Below are positions 1 to 8,802 of a stretch of 64,000 bases of DNA, in pieces. A program made the position numbers and the translations under genes. Under the pieces are notes generated by a model that saw only the letters and a program-made list of their open reading frames with translations, had not been told where the DNA came from and made no database searches. The stretch's first letter is position 1. Each line of letters begins with the position of its first letter. The stretch comes from Deltaproteobacteria bacterium (GTDB lineage: Bacteria > Myxococcota_A > UBA796 > GCA-2862545), in the NCBI GenBank assembly GCA_007693595.1, contig REDI01000038.1:1-64000 (forward strand), in the 5' to 3' direction.

Positions 1-15
1 GGGGGGGTGGGTGGG

Positions 16-606
16 CTAAGGCTTGACTTTGCCGGGCGCGTTGGCTTGGGGGTCTGGGCTGGCGGGGGGGGCCGCGCCCGGTGGCTCGGCGACGAGGGGG
101 TGGGGGATGACCTGCGGCGGCGGGACGTCGGGCATGGGACGGGCGAGCTTGTCAGCCGAAGGCAGGGCTTCGGTAGGGACATCCGCCTGCGTGTCGTGGG
201 AGAGGGTCGGCTCTTCGTCATCGGCAGGGCTGCCAGGAACGGGGAGCAGATCGGGGAGCTGGAGCCGGGTCGCGACCCGGAGGAGCTCCACCGCCGACGC
301 CGCGCCAGGGGAGGTGAGCACCCCCGAGGCCCGCTCCCAGACCTCGGCCGCCTTGGGAAGACCCCCATGCTCCCCGAGCGCGAGGAGCGCGTCGTAGCGA
401 CGACGGCGGGCCGGATCGCTCAAGATCTCCCAGGCCTGCTCCACCTGGGTCCGAACCAGATCTAAGCGGGCGGTATCTCCGCGTTGATCCAATAGATCTC
501 GACGCCGCCGCCCCAGCCGCGCCAAGGTGCGCGAGTAGGCGGCCCGGAGCGTGTCGGGGTCGGCCTGGTGGTGTGCACCGATCTGGTCATACAACCCGTG
601 AGTCAT
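16..606 (-). CDS. degenerate J-domain-like protein
   Basis: Protein of 196 residues if it starts at the ATG at 606, where the J-like fold begins (MTHGLYDQIGAHH). A longer reading from 651 adds 15 residues with no family resemblance. Residues 4 to about 70 follow the J-domain plan: an LY-x-x-IG opening, a second helix (LRAAYSRTLARL) and the closing ILSDPARRRRYDALL. The His-Pro-Asp tripeptide that stimulates Hsp70 ATPase should follow the second helix, but the sequence there is GRRRRD. The remaining 100 or so residues are rich in Pro and Ala and look disordered. A normal DnaK co-chaperone role is therefore unlikely; a scaffold or DnaK-independent role is a guess. It is divergent from the histidine kinase gene at 757. 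Confidence 0.7.
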   Translation of the reverse strand: MTHGLYDQIGAHHQADPDTLRAAYSRTLARLGRRRRDLLDQRGDTARLDLVRTQVEQAWEILSDPARRRRYDALLALGEHGGLPKAAEVWERASGVLTSPGAASAVELLRVATRLQLPDLLPVPGSPADDEEPTLSHDTQADVPTEALPSADKLARPMPDVPPPQVIPHPLVAEPPGAAPPASPDPQANAPGKVKP

Positions 607-660
607 AGGATCCGGTAGCGCCGACGTGGCGGGCGCGCAAGAGCGACACAAGACAGTTCA

Positions 661-692
661 AGCCCGGACCGCGCCCCCTAGCGCGACGGGCT
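661..692. promoter_or_regulatory. imperfect hairpin in divergent intergenic region
   Basis: AGCCCG at 661-666 pairs with CGGGCT at 687-692, and inside it CGCGC at 670-674 pairs with GCGCG at 681-685, leaving a six-base loop. It lies between the divergent starts at 606 and 757, so it is not an ordinary terminator. It could be an operator or a leader structure. No function can be assigned from the sequence. Confidence 0.3.
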
Positions 693-756
693 AGCCTGAT
701 CCGACGCACACCGCCCCGAAGTCCTCCTTTGGCCGGAGCGATGGCGAGGAGCCGCG

Positions 757-2919
757 ATGACCGCGTTCGTCTATTTCCTTGTTGCTACTATAGCTATCGG
801 ACTCTCCACCCGGGCATGGATGGGGGAGCGAACCGACCCCGCGAAGATCGCGTTTCTGGGACTGGGCTGGGTCCTGGCGACGACGTGGATCCTCTTTTCG
901 CTCTCGCTCTTTCCGAACCTTGGCATCCTCCGACTCGGCTACATGATCGCAGGAGGCTTGTCACCGGCGATGGCCCTCTTCGCGGTCGACCGTCTCTTCG
1001 GAGACCGCGCCGCGCCCCCGAGCCCCCTGGCCAGCCGCCTGCTCTTGCTCTCGGTCGGGGTGGTGCCTGCTTGCGTGGGCCTGCACGCCTTTGTCTTTCG
1101 GGGCACTCCAGGCACCAGCCCCGCCCAGATCGCCCTCACGCTCTACACCTTCGGTGTCGCCGTCGTTCTGCTCATCCGGCTGTGGCAGGTCCACGACGCC
1201 ACCCCCCTCCGGGTCGAGCAGCTGAGGCTTCGCTATCTGATCGGCGTCACGGCCGGCGCGATCGCCCTCGCCCTCTCCGAGCAGATCGGCCGGGCCCTGA
1301 TGACCCTCGACGCGAGCGCGGACCTCTCCTACATCGCCCGCGCCGTGGCGCTTCAAGGGCCGCTCCCCCCGCTCTCGGTGGTACTCACCGGCGTTGCCCT
1401 CTACTTTTTGTACCACAGCGTCGTAAACTATCGGCTTCTCGACCTGTACGAGCTCTTCAGCTACGCCACGGCCCTCGTGGTCAGCGCCCTCGTGCTGGTC
1501 CTGATCAACGGCATCGCGGTCCTGTGGGTCGACACCTTCAACGACTATCCGCTCCACACAGCCTTTCAGACCTTCGTCGCCTCCATCCTCTTCCTCATCG
1601 CCTACGACCCCCTCAAGCATCAGATCGACTGGTGGGCGAACCGGCTCCTCAACCGACGGGGGCACCAGCTCGCCGAGGCCATCGAGGCCCTTCGGTCCGA
1701 GATCCCCAAGGCCACCACCAAGGAGCTACTGACCCAGGTCCTGCTCCGACGACTACACGGCTCGGGCCGAGTCCCCGTCTGTACGGTCTACCTCTGGGAC
1801 GAGGGCCGAGATGCGTACGCCCTGGCCGGGATCCGAGGAGACGTAGATCCCGAGCCGCTGGTCGCCCTCGCGGGCCCCCCCTTCATCGATGGCTTCACCG
1901 ACGAAGGCCGACCCTGGTACGTCCGGGCGGAGCTCGAGCGGCGCCGACAACATCAGGACGGCGCTGCAGCCGAGATCCTTCAGCTCATGAACGCCATGCA
2001 CGCGGATCTGACCATCCCCTTCCGCTCCGGCGATCTGGTCCTGGGCTGGATGCAGCTCCGCGACGAGGACTGGTCCGACGGCTTCTCGGGGGACGAGATG
2101 CAGCGCCTGGCGGAGGTCGCCGGACTGGCCTCGGTCGCCCTCTCGAACATTCAAGAGTTTCGACGACTCGAAGAGGCACATCGCCTCGCCGCTCTCGGAG
2201 CGATGGCGGCCGGTCTGGCGCACGAGATCCGAAACCCCCTCGCGGGGATCAAGGGAGCCGCTCAGTATCTGCAAGCTGAGGAGCTCGAGTCCGACGCGCA
2301 AGACATGTTGGGCGTCGTGATCACGGAGGTCGATCGCCTCAATGTCGTCGTCAGTCAGTTCCTCGAGTACGCGCGTCCCTTCGAGCTGGACCGCGCCCCA
2401 GACCACCTCAACGCGATCGCGACGCACATCCTACAGGTGCTCCGCGCCCAGGGCCTTCCCCCGAACATCGAGATCGTCGAAGACCTCGCCCCAGAGCTCC
2501 CTCCGATCGCGGTGGACCGGGGGAGACTGGCCCAGGTCTTGCTGAACCTTTGCCAGAACGCCCTCCAAGCCATGCCCGACGGAGGGACCCTCACCGTCCG
2601 AACTCAAGGTCGCAGCTCCCGACAAGGCAAGCGAACGCTCGAGATCGCGGTGAGCGACTCAGGTAAAGGGATCAGCTACGACGCGATGACCAAGCTCTTC
2701 GTTCCCTTCTTCACGACCAAAGAGTCTGGCACAGGCCTGGGACTGGCCATCAGTCAGCGCATCGTCCAGGCACACGGCGGCGAGCTCGAGGTCCTCAACC
2801 GGCCTGGAAAGGGCGCCACCTTTACCGTCATCCTCCCCTCCCCTGAACCACAGCGCCGCGAAGAGAGCCCAAAGCCCCTCGACGAGGAGTCAGAGCCCCT
2901 CGAGGCCGCGTCGAGCTGA
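757..2919 (+). CDS. membrane GAF-domain sensor histidine kinase (NtrB/AtoS-like catalytic core)
   Basis: Protein of 720 residues. The N-terminal 260 residues or so contain about seven hydrophobic segments, a membrane input module resembling histidine-kinase 7TM regions. A linker and a GAF-like domain follow (about 310-470). The HisKA box is GLAHEIRNPLAG with the phospho-accepting His at residue 489; the HATPase domain has its N-box Asn at 601 (NLCQNALQAM), a DSGKGI box near 635 and a GTGLGLAI box near 660. The short His-box spacing and the GLAHEIRNPL sequence match NtrB/AtoS-type kinases, which usually feed sigma-54 response regulators, but no regulator gene is adjacent. GAGGAG lies 7 bases before the ATG. 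The C-terminal 25 residues are acidic and probably flexible. The signal sensed is unknown. Confidence 0.93.
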   Translation: MTAFVYFLVATIAIGLSTRAWMGERTDPAKIAFLGLGWVLATTWILFSLSLFPNLGILRLGYMIAGGLSPAMALFAVDRLFGDRAAPPSPLASRLLLLSVGVVPACVGLHAFVFRGTPGTSPAQIALTLYTFGVAVVLLIRLWQVHDATPLRVEQLRLRYLIGVTAGAIALALSEQIGRALMTLDASADLSYIARAVALQGPLPPLSVVLTGVALYFLYHSVVNYRLLDLYELFSYATALVVSALVLVLINGIAVLWVDTFNDYPLHTAFQTFVASILFLIAYDPLKHQIDWWANRLLNRRGHQLAEAIEALRSEIPKATTKELLTQVLLRRLHGSGRVPVCTVYLWDEGRDAYALAGIRGDVDPEPLVALAGPPFIDGFTDEGRPWYVRAELERRRQHQDGAAAEILQLMNAMHADLTIPFRSGDLVLGWMQLRDEDWSDGFSGDEMQRLAEVAGLASVALSNIQEFRRLEEAHRLAALGAMAAGLAHEIRNPLAGIKGAAQYLQAEELESDAQDMLGVVITEVDRLNVVVSQFLEYARPFELDRAPDHLNAIATHILQVLRAQGLPPNIEIVEDLAPELPPIAVDRGRLAQVLLNLCQNALQAMPDGGTLTVRTQGRSSRQGKRTLEIAVSDSGKGISYDAMTKLFVPFFTTKESGTGLGLAISQRIVQAHGGELEVLNRPGKGATFTVILPSPEPQRREESPKPLDEESEPLEAASS

Positions 2920-2921
2920 GG

Positions 2922-3548
2922 TTAGAGCCCGAGCTTGGCGCGCAGCTCTGGGGCCGTAAGCGCAGCCTGCCAGACCTCGGTTCCTGGGTCGAACGAGGCG
3001 GACGAGGCCAGTTCGCCGACCACGACGGGATCGAACCCGCAGTCCGACACCAGGCCCGCGACCAGCTTCGCATCGTCCGCGTCATCGCTGGCGATAGGGA
3101 TCGCCAAGCGCGGCGCGTCGCGGTGGGCGTACTCGGTCATGGAGGCTGCTGAGAGAGCGTTGTAGGCCTTGACCACCTTGGCGCCATATAGCCGCGCTAG
3201 CGTCCACGTGCCGGAGCCCGTTCCCGCCTCGGTGACCTCTTTCGCAGCCCGAGCGTCGTGCTCAGGGGAAGGGTTGGTCGCGTCGATAACGACCTTGCCG
3301 ATCACCGCGTCCTTGACCGCCATGTCGAGGTCTTGGGTGTGCGAGAACGGAAGGGCCAGCAGGATGATGTCACCCCAGGTCGCAGCCTGGATGATCGGCC
3401 CGCACTGCCCCCCGATGTTCCGCGCGCGCTCCCCGAGCTGCTCGGGATGACGACACGACAACAGCACCTCGTGACCGGCATCGGCGAGCAGCGTGCCGAT
3501 CGCACCTCCTGCATGGCCCGCACCGATGATCCCGATCCGCATGAACAC
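2922..3548 (-). CDS. NADPH-dependent F420 reductase-family oxidoreductase
   Basis: Protein of 208 residues with an N-terminal Rossmann fold: IGIIGAGHAGGAIG is the dinucleotide loop, followed by SCRHPEQL at the end of the second strand, where a Ser-Cys-Arg arrangement favours NADP(H). The middle (ILLALPFSHTQDL, VIDATNP) follows the pattern of the F420-dependent NADP reductase / NAD-binding domain 2 family. Members range from true F420:NADPH oxidoreductases to general NADP enzymes, so the cofactor and substrate cannot be fixed here, and no F420 biosynthesis gene is in the window. It starts at 3548 (MFMRIG) or two codons later. It converges with the histidine kinase, only two bases separating the stop codons. 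Confidence 0.85.
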   Translation of the reverse strand: MFMRIGIIGAGHAGGAIGTLLADAGHEVLLSCRHPEQLGERARNIGGQCGPIIQAATWGDIILLALPFSHTQDLDMAVKDAVIGKVVIDATNPSPEHDARAAKEVTEAGTGSGTWTLARLYGAKVVKAYNALSAASMTEYAHRDAPRLAIPIASDDADDAKLVAGLVSDCGFDPVVVGELASSASFDPGTEVWQAALTAPELRAKLGL

Positions 3549-3603
3549 CTCCGCTCATTCATTGATGGTAGGCCCCCGGAATCCCCCGGCAAGGCCAGCC
3601 GGC

Positions 3604-4293
3604 TCACAGCACTCGCCGCAGGCCCTCCGTCCATGTCCGTATCGAGGGCTCTCCCTCTCGGACGAGCAAGGACTCATATCCCGCCCAGCCCTCAGAGGGA
3701 CAAAAGTGATCGCGAGTGACCAGTCTAAACATTGGATGTTCCCTGTCACAGACCGAGACCAAACCTTCTGAGCACTGATCGCTGGCGAGGATCTCGCAGG
3801 TTCGCTTGACGACCTCACTGCCATGTTCATGGCGATCCTCCCACGTCGCGCCCACCTTCGGGTCGACCGGGAGGAGCAACATCGGAGGCAGCCAGGGCTC
3901 CAGCGAGGCCTGCCCGTCCACCATGGGACCCTCCGCGATGATCGCGACCCCAGCCTGCCCATAGGCGAAGCGCTGCACGACCTGGGGCGCGTCCGGCTCG
4001 TCCACTCCCGTGACGACGTCGTAGTGCAGCGAGTCCCCGGCCGGCAGAGCCTCACTCCAGCGCTGCCGAACCGACTCCCATGGGAGCCCGACGTCAGAGA
4101 CCACCCGCTTGCGCTCGAAGGTGAGCTCGCGAGGAGGGGCCGCCCAGCTCAACAGCGAGGCGGGCAGGTCCTGCTCGGTCGTCGCGCTCCGATCGACCGC
4201 GCGAGGACACCCGCTCAGGCCCAGCACGCACAGGGAGAGCGCGGCCGCGGAGCTCCCGCAGAGCACGCGCTTCGATGAGCGTCGAAGGCTCAC
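3604..4293 (-). CDS. putative lipoprotein, unknown function
   Basis: Protein of 229 residues with a GTG start that overlaps the stop of the upstream aldehyde dehydrogenase gene (GTGA), so the two are probably translationally coupled. The N-terminus is basic (RRSSKR), then hydrophobic, then a lipobox LSGC with the acylated Cys at residue 29. The mature part has no domain I recognise; it carries a few Cys residues (for example CEILASDQC), some of which may form disulfides. An export and membrane-anchoring role is supported; the activity is unknown. Confidence 0.75.
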   Translation of the reverse strand: MSLRRSSKRVLCGSSAAALSLCVLGLSGCPRAVDRSATTEQDLPASLLSWAAPPRELTFERKRVVSDVGLPWESVRQRWSEALPAGDSLHYDVVTGVDEPDAPQVVQRFAYGQAGVAIIAEGPMVDGQASLEPWLPPMLLLPVDPKVGATWEDRHEHGSEVVKRTCEILASDQCSEGLVSVCDREHPMFRLVTRDHFCPSEGWAGYESLLVREGEPSIRTWTEGLRRVL

Positions 4294-5855
4294 GGGTCAT
4301 CCTCGACCAAAGCACCCGTGAGGTCTGGAGGATCATCGTCGCTGGCGTCCCAGTTGAGGCCAGGCACCATGTGGGTCGGGTCGAAGGGTCGACGCTCGAC
4401 GAGCATCGCGCGGGGCCGAGTCAGGAAGCGGAGCAGATCGATCCCCCCAGAGAAACCATTGCTCGATCGTCCCATTCCCGCCGAAGGAAGACGCTGAGAC
4501 GCCCCGATCGTGCCTCGGTTGATGTTCAGGGCGCCCGTGCGCAGGCGCTTGAGCATCTCTGGCTGATCGGGATGGTCGGGATGGACAAAAAGCGAGGTTG
4601 CAGGCCGGAACGATAGCTGGTTGTGCACTTTGATCGCGGCCTGCCAGTCCTCGGCCCGGTACGCGAGGAGGATGGGGCCAGGGGGCTCGTCGACGAGGAA
4701 CTGTTGGCCTCGATCGGGATTGATCGCGTAGAGTGCGGGATTGACGTAGAAGCCTCGCCGATCGCTCAGATCGAGGTTGTGGGCCTCGAGCATCGGGGTG
4801 TGGCCGTCGGCGACCAAGGCGCGGCCGAAGCGTCGATACCTGGCCCGCACGTTATCGGAGATCACAGGACCCATGAAGGTCTGGTCCTCGAAGCCATAGC
4901 CTACGTTCACGGACGCTGCGCGCCGCATCACCTGCTCACAGAAGGCGTCGAAGATGTCGTTGGTGACCACCACCCGGGCGGTGCTGTTGTGCCGCTGCCC
5001 CGCCGTGAGGTAGGCGCCGACGACGACCTCGTAGACAGCCTGCTCCATATTGCAGCCCCCGACCACGATCGCACAGCCCTTCCCTCCGCACTGGTAGAGG
5101 ACCGGCAGGTCCGGCCGATCCCCGAGGGCGCTCTGGATGGAGGCCGCGCTCTGGGGCGCCCCGCTAAAGATCAGGGCGTCGACCATAGGGTGGGAGGCGA
5201 GGCGCTGACCGATCCCGGCCCCCGAGCCCTGCACGAGGTTGAACACCCCCCTCGGCAAGCGACACTTGTCCATGATCTCGGCGATGCCCTGCCCGACCCC
5301 AGGGGTGAACTTCGAGGGCTTGAGCACCACGGTGTTGCCCGACATCATCGAGGCAAGGACCTGAAGGCAAGAGTGCAGGAGCGGCAGGTTGTGGGGCGCG
5401 AGGATGCCGATCACCCCGTGCGGCATCGGATCGCTGCGCGCATCGGTCTCGTGAAGGATGCGGGGAGCGAGCAGACCGAGCCCTTCGTCGAGCAGGAGAT
5501 CCACGACCCTGATGGAGGCGACGACCTCTTGACGAGACTCCCACAACGGCTTGCCCGTCTCACGGCTGATCAGGGCCGCGAAGCGCTCCTGCTCTCGAGA
5601 CAAGGCCTCGCGGAACCGCCGGAGCGCTGTGGAGCGCTCCGCGAGGGAGCAACGACGCCACACCGCGAAGCCACGGCGGGCCGCACCGACCGCGTGCTCG
5701 ACCGATGCTTCCGAAAATCCGAATCTTCCAAGGACATCAGAGCGATCGCCTGGATTGATCCCGACGATGTATCCATCGATTCTCTCAGGCTTCACGAAGG
5801 AACCGCGAAGATAATCCCCACGCCTAACCAAGCGTTCATGTCGACCAAGAATCAC
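4290..5855 (-). CDS. AstD-like aldehyde dehydrogenase homologue lacking the catalytic Cys and Glu
   Basis: Protein of 521 residues, full length for the aldehyde dehydrogenase superfamily and closest by motif to succinylglutamate-semialdehyde dehydrogenase: RETGKPLWES, the PHNLP loop with its oxyanion Asn, GNTVVLKPSKFTP and a C-terminal SAGMGRSSN region. In active enzymes the nucleophile is the Cys of GQRC and the general base is the Glu of ELGGK, 34 residues earlier. Here these positions read GQRH (His289) and QCGGK (Gln255), exactly 34 apart. The Phe of the NAD-binding EEIFGP loop is also replaced (DEPPGP). The His codon is CAC, two changes from any Cys codon, so a sequencing error is unlikely. 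The fold and NAD site look kept, but ordinary dehydrogenase chemistry should be lost. The start is GTG at 5855. Confidence 0.85.
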   Translation of the reverse strand: MILGRHERLVRRGDYLRGSFVKPERIDGYIVGINPGDRSDVLGRFGFSEASVEHAVGAARRGFAVWRRCSLAERSTALRRFREALSREQERFAALISRETGKPLWESRQEVVASIRVVDLLLDEGLGLLAPRILHETDARSDPMPHGVIGILAPHNLPLLHSCLQVLASMMSGNTVVLKPSKFTPGVGQGIAEIMDKCRLPRGVFNLVQGSGAGIGQRLASHPMVDALIFSGAPQSAASIQSALGDRPDLPVLYQCGGKGCAIVVGGCNMEQAVYEVVVGAYLTAGQRHNSTARVVVTNDIFDAFCEQVMRRAASVNVGYGFEDQTFMGPVISDNVRARYRRFGRALVADGHTPMLEAHNLDLSDRRGFYVNPALYAINPDRGQQFLVDEPPGPILLAYRAEDWQAAIKVHNQLSFRPATSLFVHPDHPDQPEMLKRLRTGALNINRGTIGASQRLPSAGMGRSSNGFSGGIDLLRFLTRPRAMLVERRPFDPTHMVPGLNWDASDDDPPDLTGALVEDDP

Positions 5856-5938
5856 GGCTGAACCATCCTGGCACCGGCCCTCGATGAGCCCGCCGCCCTG
5901 ACGCTACCACAGGCAGGGAACGCGTGGCAGGGCAAGCC

Positions 5939-5966
5939 TTCGACGTTAGGGACCTCCCCCTAGATA
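5939..5966 (+). promoter_or_regulatory. possible sigma-70-type promoter for the transsulfuration operon
   Basis: TTCGAC at 5939-5944 and TAGATA at 5961-5966 are separated by 16 bases, about 35 bases upstream of the ATG at 6001. The -10 element is fair and the -35 element poor, so this is a weak prediction. Confidence 0.3.
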
Positions 5967-6000
5967 CGGGACCGCCAACAACCGGGGTCGAGGAGCGTCG

Positions 6001-7383
6001 ATGCGCAATGTACACGAGAACATCCTGAGCTGCGTGGGCGACACGCCGCTGGTGCGCCTAAACCGCGTCACAGCGGGCCTCCAGAGCACCCTGTATGCCA
6101 AGGTAGAGTTCCTGAACCCGGGATCATCCGTCAAAGACAGGATCGCGCTCAAGATCATCGAAGATGCAGAACGGGAAGGTCTGCTCGAGCCGGGAGGCAC
6201 GATCGTCGAAGCCACCTCAGGCAATACCGGCGCCGGGCTCGCGATGGCCGCCGCCCTCAAGGGCTACAAGTGCATCTTCGTCCTACCCGACAAGCAGTCC
6301 GAAGAGAAGCGGGCAGCCCTACGCGCCTACGGGGCCAAGGTCGTCGTCACTCCGACCGATGTGGAGCCCGAGGACCCGCGCTCCTACTACAGCGTAAGCA
6401 AGCGGATCGCCCAAGAGACCCCCGGCGCCTTCTACGCCAACCAATACCACAACCCGAGCAATCCCCAGGCCCACTACGAGTCGACCGGACCCGAGCTCTG
6501 GGGCCAGCTCGGTCAAGCGCTCGACGTCTTCATCGGCGGGCTCGGAACAGGCGGCACGATCACCGGCACCGGAAGGTTCCTCAAAGAGGTCCATCCCTCG
6601 GTCCAGATCGTCGGCGTCGATCCCGTAGGGTCCCTGTACTACGACTACTTCAAGACCGGGCAACTCACCCAAGCCTTCAGCTACGTGCTCGAAGGGATCG
6701 GCGAAGACTTCCTCCCTTCGACCATGGACTTTCAGTACGTCGACGAGGTGGAGCGCGTCTCAGACAAAGAATGCTTCCAGATGACCCGCCGACTCGCTCG
6801 CGAAGAAGGTCTGTTCGTGGGGGGATCCTGCGGCGCGGCGGTCGCAGGCGCGCTGAAGTACCTCCGCCGGCACGACCGTCCGGGGCTGACCGCGGTGGTG
6901 CTCCTCCCCGACAGCGGCAGTCGATACCTGTCGAAGATCTACAACGACAACTGGATGGCCGAGAACGGCTTTACCGAGGACCCTCTCGGCCTCGGCACGG
7001 TCGCCGAGATCATCTCCGCCCAGGGAGGCCCTCGCACGCCGATCGTGGTCAAGCCCGACGTCTCGGTGCACCGCGCTATCGACCTGCTCAAGGAGCATGG
7101 CATCTCGACCCTGCCTGTCATGGACGGGGATCGCCTCGTCGGCGTCATCCACGAGAGCCGACTCCTCGAGGCCGCGTTGTCCGGGGCCGGCGCAGGCTCC
7201 AGCTGTGCCGAGCTAGCCGACAGCTCCTACTGTACGGTTACTCCCACCACCGACGTCACCACCCTGTCCGATCTCATGCGAAAGGTCCGGCTGGCCCTCG
7301 TTCTCGTCGACGGCCAGCTCCAGGGGGTGCTCTCGCACATCGACCTCATCGACCACGTCGCTCGCCGGACGAGCACGACCTGA
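6001..7383 (+). CDS. cbs: cystathionine beta-synthase
   Basis: Protein of 460 residues that condenses serine (or O-acetylserine) with homocysteine to give cystathionine, using PLP. The fold-type II catalytic domain covers about 1-320: the Schiff-base Lys is residue 45 in PGSSVKDR, the substrate loop is SGNTG near 73, and the phosphate-binding loop is GTGGT near 182. A pair of CBS domains fills about 335-455, as in animal CBS, and may bind an adenosyl ligand. This two-part layout separates it from plain cysteine synthases, which are about 310 residues and lack CBS domains. A gamma-lyase gene follows at once, which supports a reverse transsulfuration role. Confidence 0.93.
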   Translation: MRNVHENILSCVGDTPLVRLNRVTAGLQSTLYAKVEFLNPGSSVKDRIALKIIEDAEREGLLEPGGTIVEATSGNTGAGLAMAAALKGYKCIFVLPDKQSEEKRAALRAYGAKVVVTPTDVEPEDPRSYYSVSKRIAQETPGAFYANQYHNPSNPQAHYESTGPELWGQLGQALDVFIGGLGTGGTITGTGRFLKEVHPSVQIVGVDPVGSLYYDYFKTGQLTQAFSYVLEGIGEDFLPSTMDFQYVDEVERVSDKECFQMTRRLAREEGLFVGGSCGAAVAGALKYLRRHDRPGLTAVVLLPDSGSRYLSKIYNDNWMAENGFTEDPLGLGTVAEIISAQGGPRTPIVVKPDVSVHRAIDLLKEHGISTLPVMDGDRLVGVIHESRLLEAALSGAGAGSSCAELADSSYCTVTPTTDVTTLSDLMRKVRLALVLVDGQLQGVLSHIDLIDHVARRTSTT

Positions 7384-7400
7384 GCCCTCTGGAGGAACCC

Positions 7401-8588
7401 TTGAGTTCATCGTCAGACGATCGCATCGAGACCCGCGTGATTCACGGGGGACAGGCTATCGAGCCCGTGACCGGGGCGGTCATGCCACCCGTGTTTCAGA
7501 CCTCGACCTACGCCCAGCCCTGGCCGGCCCGACACACCGGGTACGAATACAGCCGAAGCCAGAACCCCACCCGAGAGGCGCTCGAGCGCTGCGTCGCCGA
7601 CCTTGAAGGAGGCTGTGAGGGCGTCGCCTTCGGCTCTGGACTCGCCGCGTCGGCCACGGTGCTGCACACCCTACCCAAGGGAGCGCGCATCGTCTGCGGC
7701 GACGATGTCTACGGAGGGACCTATCGCCAGCTAGAGCGCGTCTTTCGGCCGCTCGGTCACCACATCGACTACGTCGATCTCTCCGGGGCAGATCCCGTCT
7801 CGTCGATCCCCGAGGGCACCGACATGGTCTGGCTCGAGTCTCCGACCAATCCCCTGCTCAAGGTCGCCGACATCCGCGCGATCTCGGCCCGCGCCAAGGC
7901 GGTCGGAGCGACCGTCGTCGTCGACAACACCTTCGCGACCCCCATCTTTCAACGCCCCCTCGAGCTGGGCGCCGACCTGGTGCTCCACAGCACCACGAAG
8001 TACCTCAACGGGCATAGCGATGTCGTCGGCGGGATCGTCGTGGCGGGCGACCCGGCGCACGCGGAGCCGCTCCGGTTTCTGCAGAACGCGATCGGCGCGG
8101 TAAACGGGCCCTGGGATGCGTGGCTGACCCTCCGTGGCCTCAAGACCCTGGCGCTGCGCATGGAGCGCCATCAGCAAAACGCGCTGCAGATCGTCGAATG
8201 GCTGCAAGCCCACCCCGACGTCAAGGCCGTCCGCTATCCGCTCTCGCCTGCCGATCCCGGCTACGCGGTCGCCTCCTCCCAGATGAGCGGCTTCGGCGGC
8301 ATGGTGAGCTTCGTGCTCGACGCTGACCTCGCTCGGGCCGAACGCTTCTGCGCCCTGACCCGCATCTTCACCCTCGCCGAGTCCCTCGGGGGCGTCGAGA
8401 GCCTCCTGGAGCTCCCCGCATCCATGACCCACGCCTCCGTGCCGGCTGAAGAGCGCCTGGCACGAGGCATCGAAGACGGACTGGTTCGACTGTCCATCGG
8501 GATCGAGCACGCCGAGGACCTCATCGCCGACCTCGATCAGGCGATCCAGCGCTCGCGCGATCCCGACTCGGCTCATCCTCCAGCCTGA
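7401..8588 (+). CDS. cystathionine gamma-lyase / gamma-synthase family enzyme
   Basis: Protein of 395 residues in the Cys/Met-metabolism PLP family. The open frame runs back through cbs, but the family begins at TRVIHGGQ, so I chose the TTG at 7401, which has GGAGG at 7391-7395. The PLP Lys is residue 200 (HSTTKYLNGHSD). The SRSQNPTREALE segment and the C-terminal LAESLGGVESLLELPASMTH are typical of the family. Sequence alone does not separate gamma-lyase from gamma-synthase. The neighbouring cbs makes cleavage of cystathionine to cysteine, 2-oxobutyrate and ammonia the likely reaction. The 17-base gap from cbs indicates one operon. Confidence 0.88.
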   Translation: MSSSSDDRIETRVIHGGQAIEPVTGAVMPPVFQTSTYAQPWPARHTGYEYSRSQNPTREALERCVADLEGGCEGVAFGSGLAASATVLHTLPKGARIVCGDDVYGGTYRQLERVFRPLGHHIDYVDLSGADPVSSIPEGTDMVWLESPTNPLLKVADIRAISARAKAVGATVVVDNTFATPIFQRPLELGADLVLHSTTKYLNGHSDVVGGIVVAGDPAHAEPLRFLQNAIGAVNGPWDAWLTLRGLKTLALRMERHQQNALQIVEWLQAHPDVKAVRYPLSPADPGYAVASSQMSGFGGMVSFVLDADLARAERFCALTRIFTLAESLGGVESLLELPASMTHASVPAEERLARGIEDGLVRLSIGIEHAEDLIADLDQAIQRSRDPDSAHPPA

Positions 8589-8604
8589 GCCCTCCGGAGT
8601 CTGC

Positions 8605-8802
8605 GTGCGTGTCCCCCTCCTGCTGCTTGCGCTCGCCGCCTGTGACGCCGAGAACCCCTTCAGGGCCGAGGAGCTGTCCTGCGAGGAGCGACAGATCTGG
8701 TACCCCCTTGATGGGGGCGAGGAAGTCATCATCTCGTGCGACGACCCCGGAGAGGGCTGGACCCTCGATCCCCCCGACAGCGACGATGCACACCGATGGT
8801 GA
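8605..8802 (+). CDS. small putative lipoprotein overlapping plsB
   Basis: Protein of 65 residues from a GTG start at 8605, preceded by CGGAG. The first 13 residues form a very short signal with one Arg, a Leu/Ala core and a lipobox LAAC (Cys13). The mature part is acidic with two more Cys residues. Its stop codon overlaps the plsB start region (ATGGTGA), a usual sign of translational coupling. No known domain. The short signal makes lipidation plausible rather than certain. Confidence 0.5.
   Translation: MRVPLLLLALAACDAENPFRAEELSCEERQIWYPLDGGEEVIISCDDPGEGWTLDPPDSDDAHRW

Noticed and set aside
6270-7400. Upstream extension of the gamma-lyase reading frame through cbs
   Set aside because: Translation is Arg-rich without family resemblance, and the family start coincides with a TTG that has a good ribosome site.
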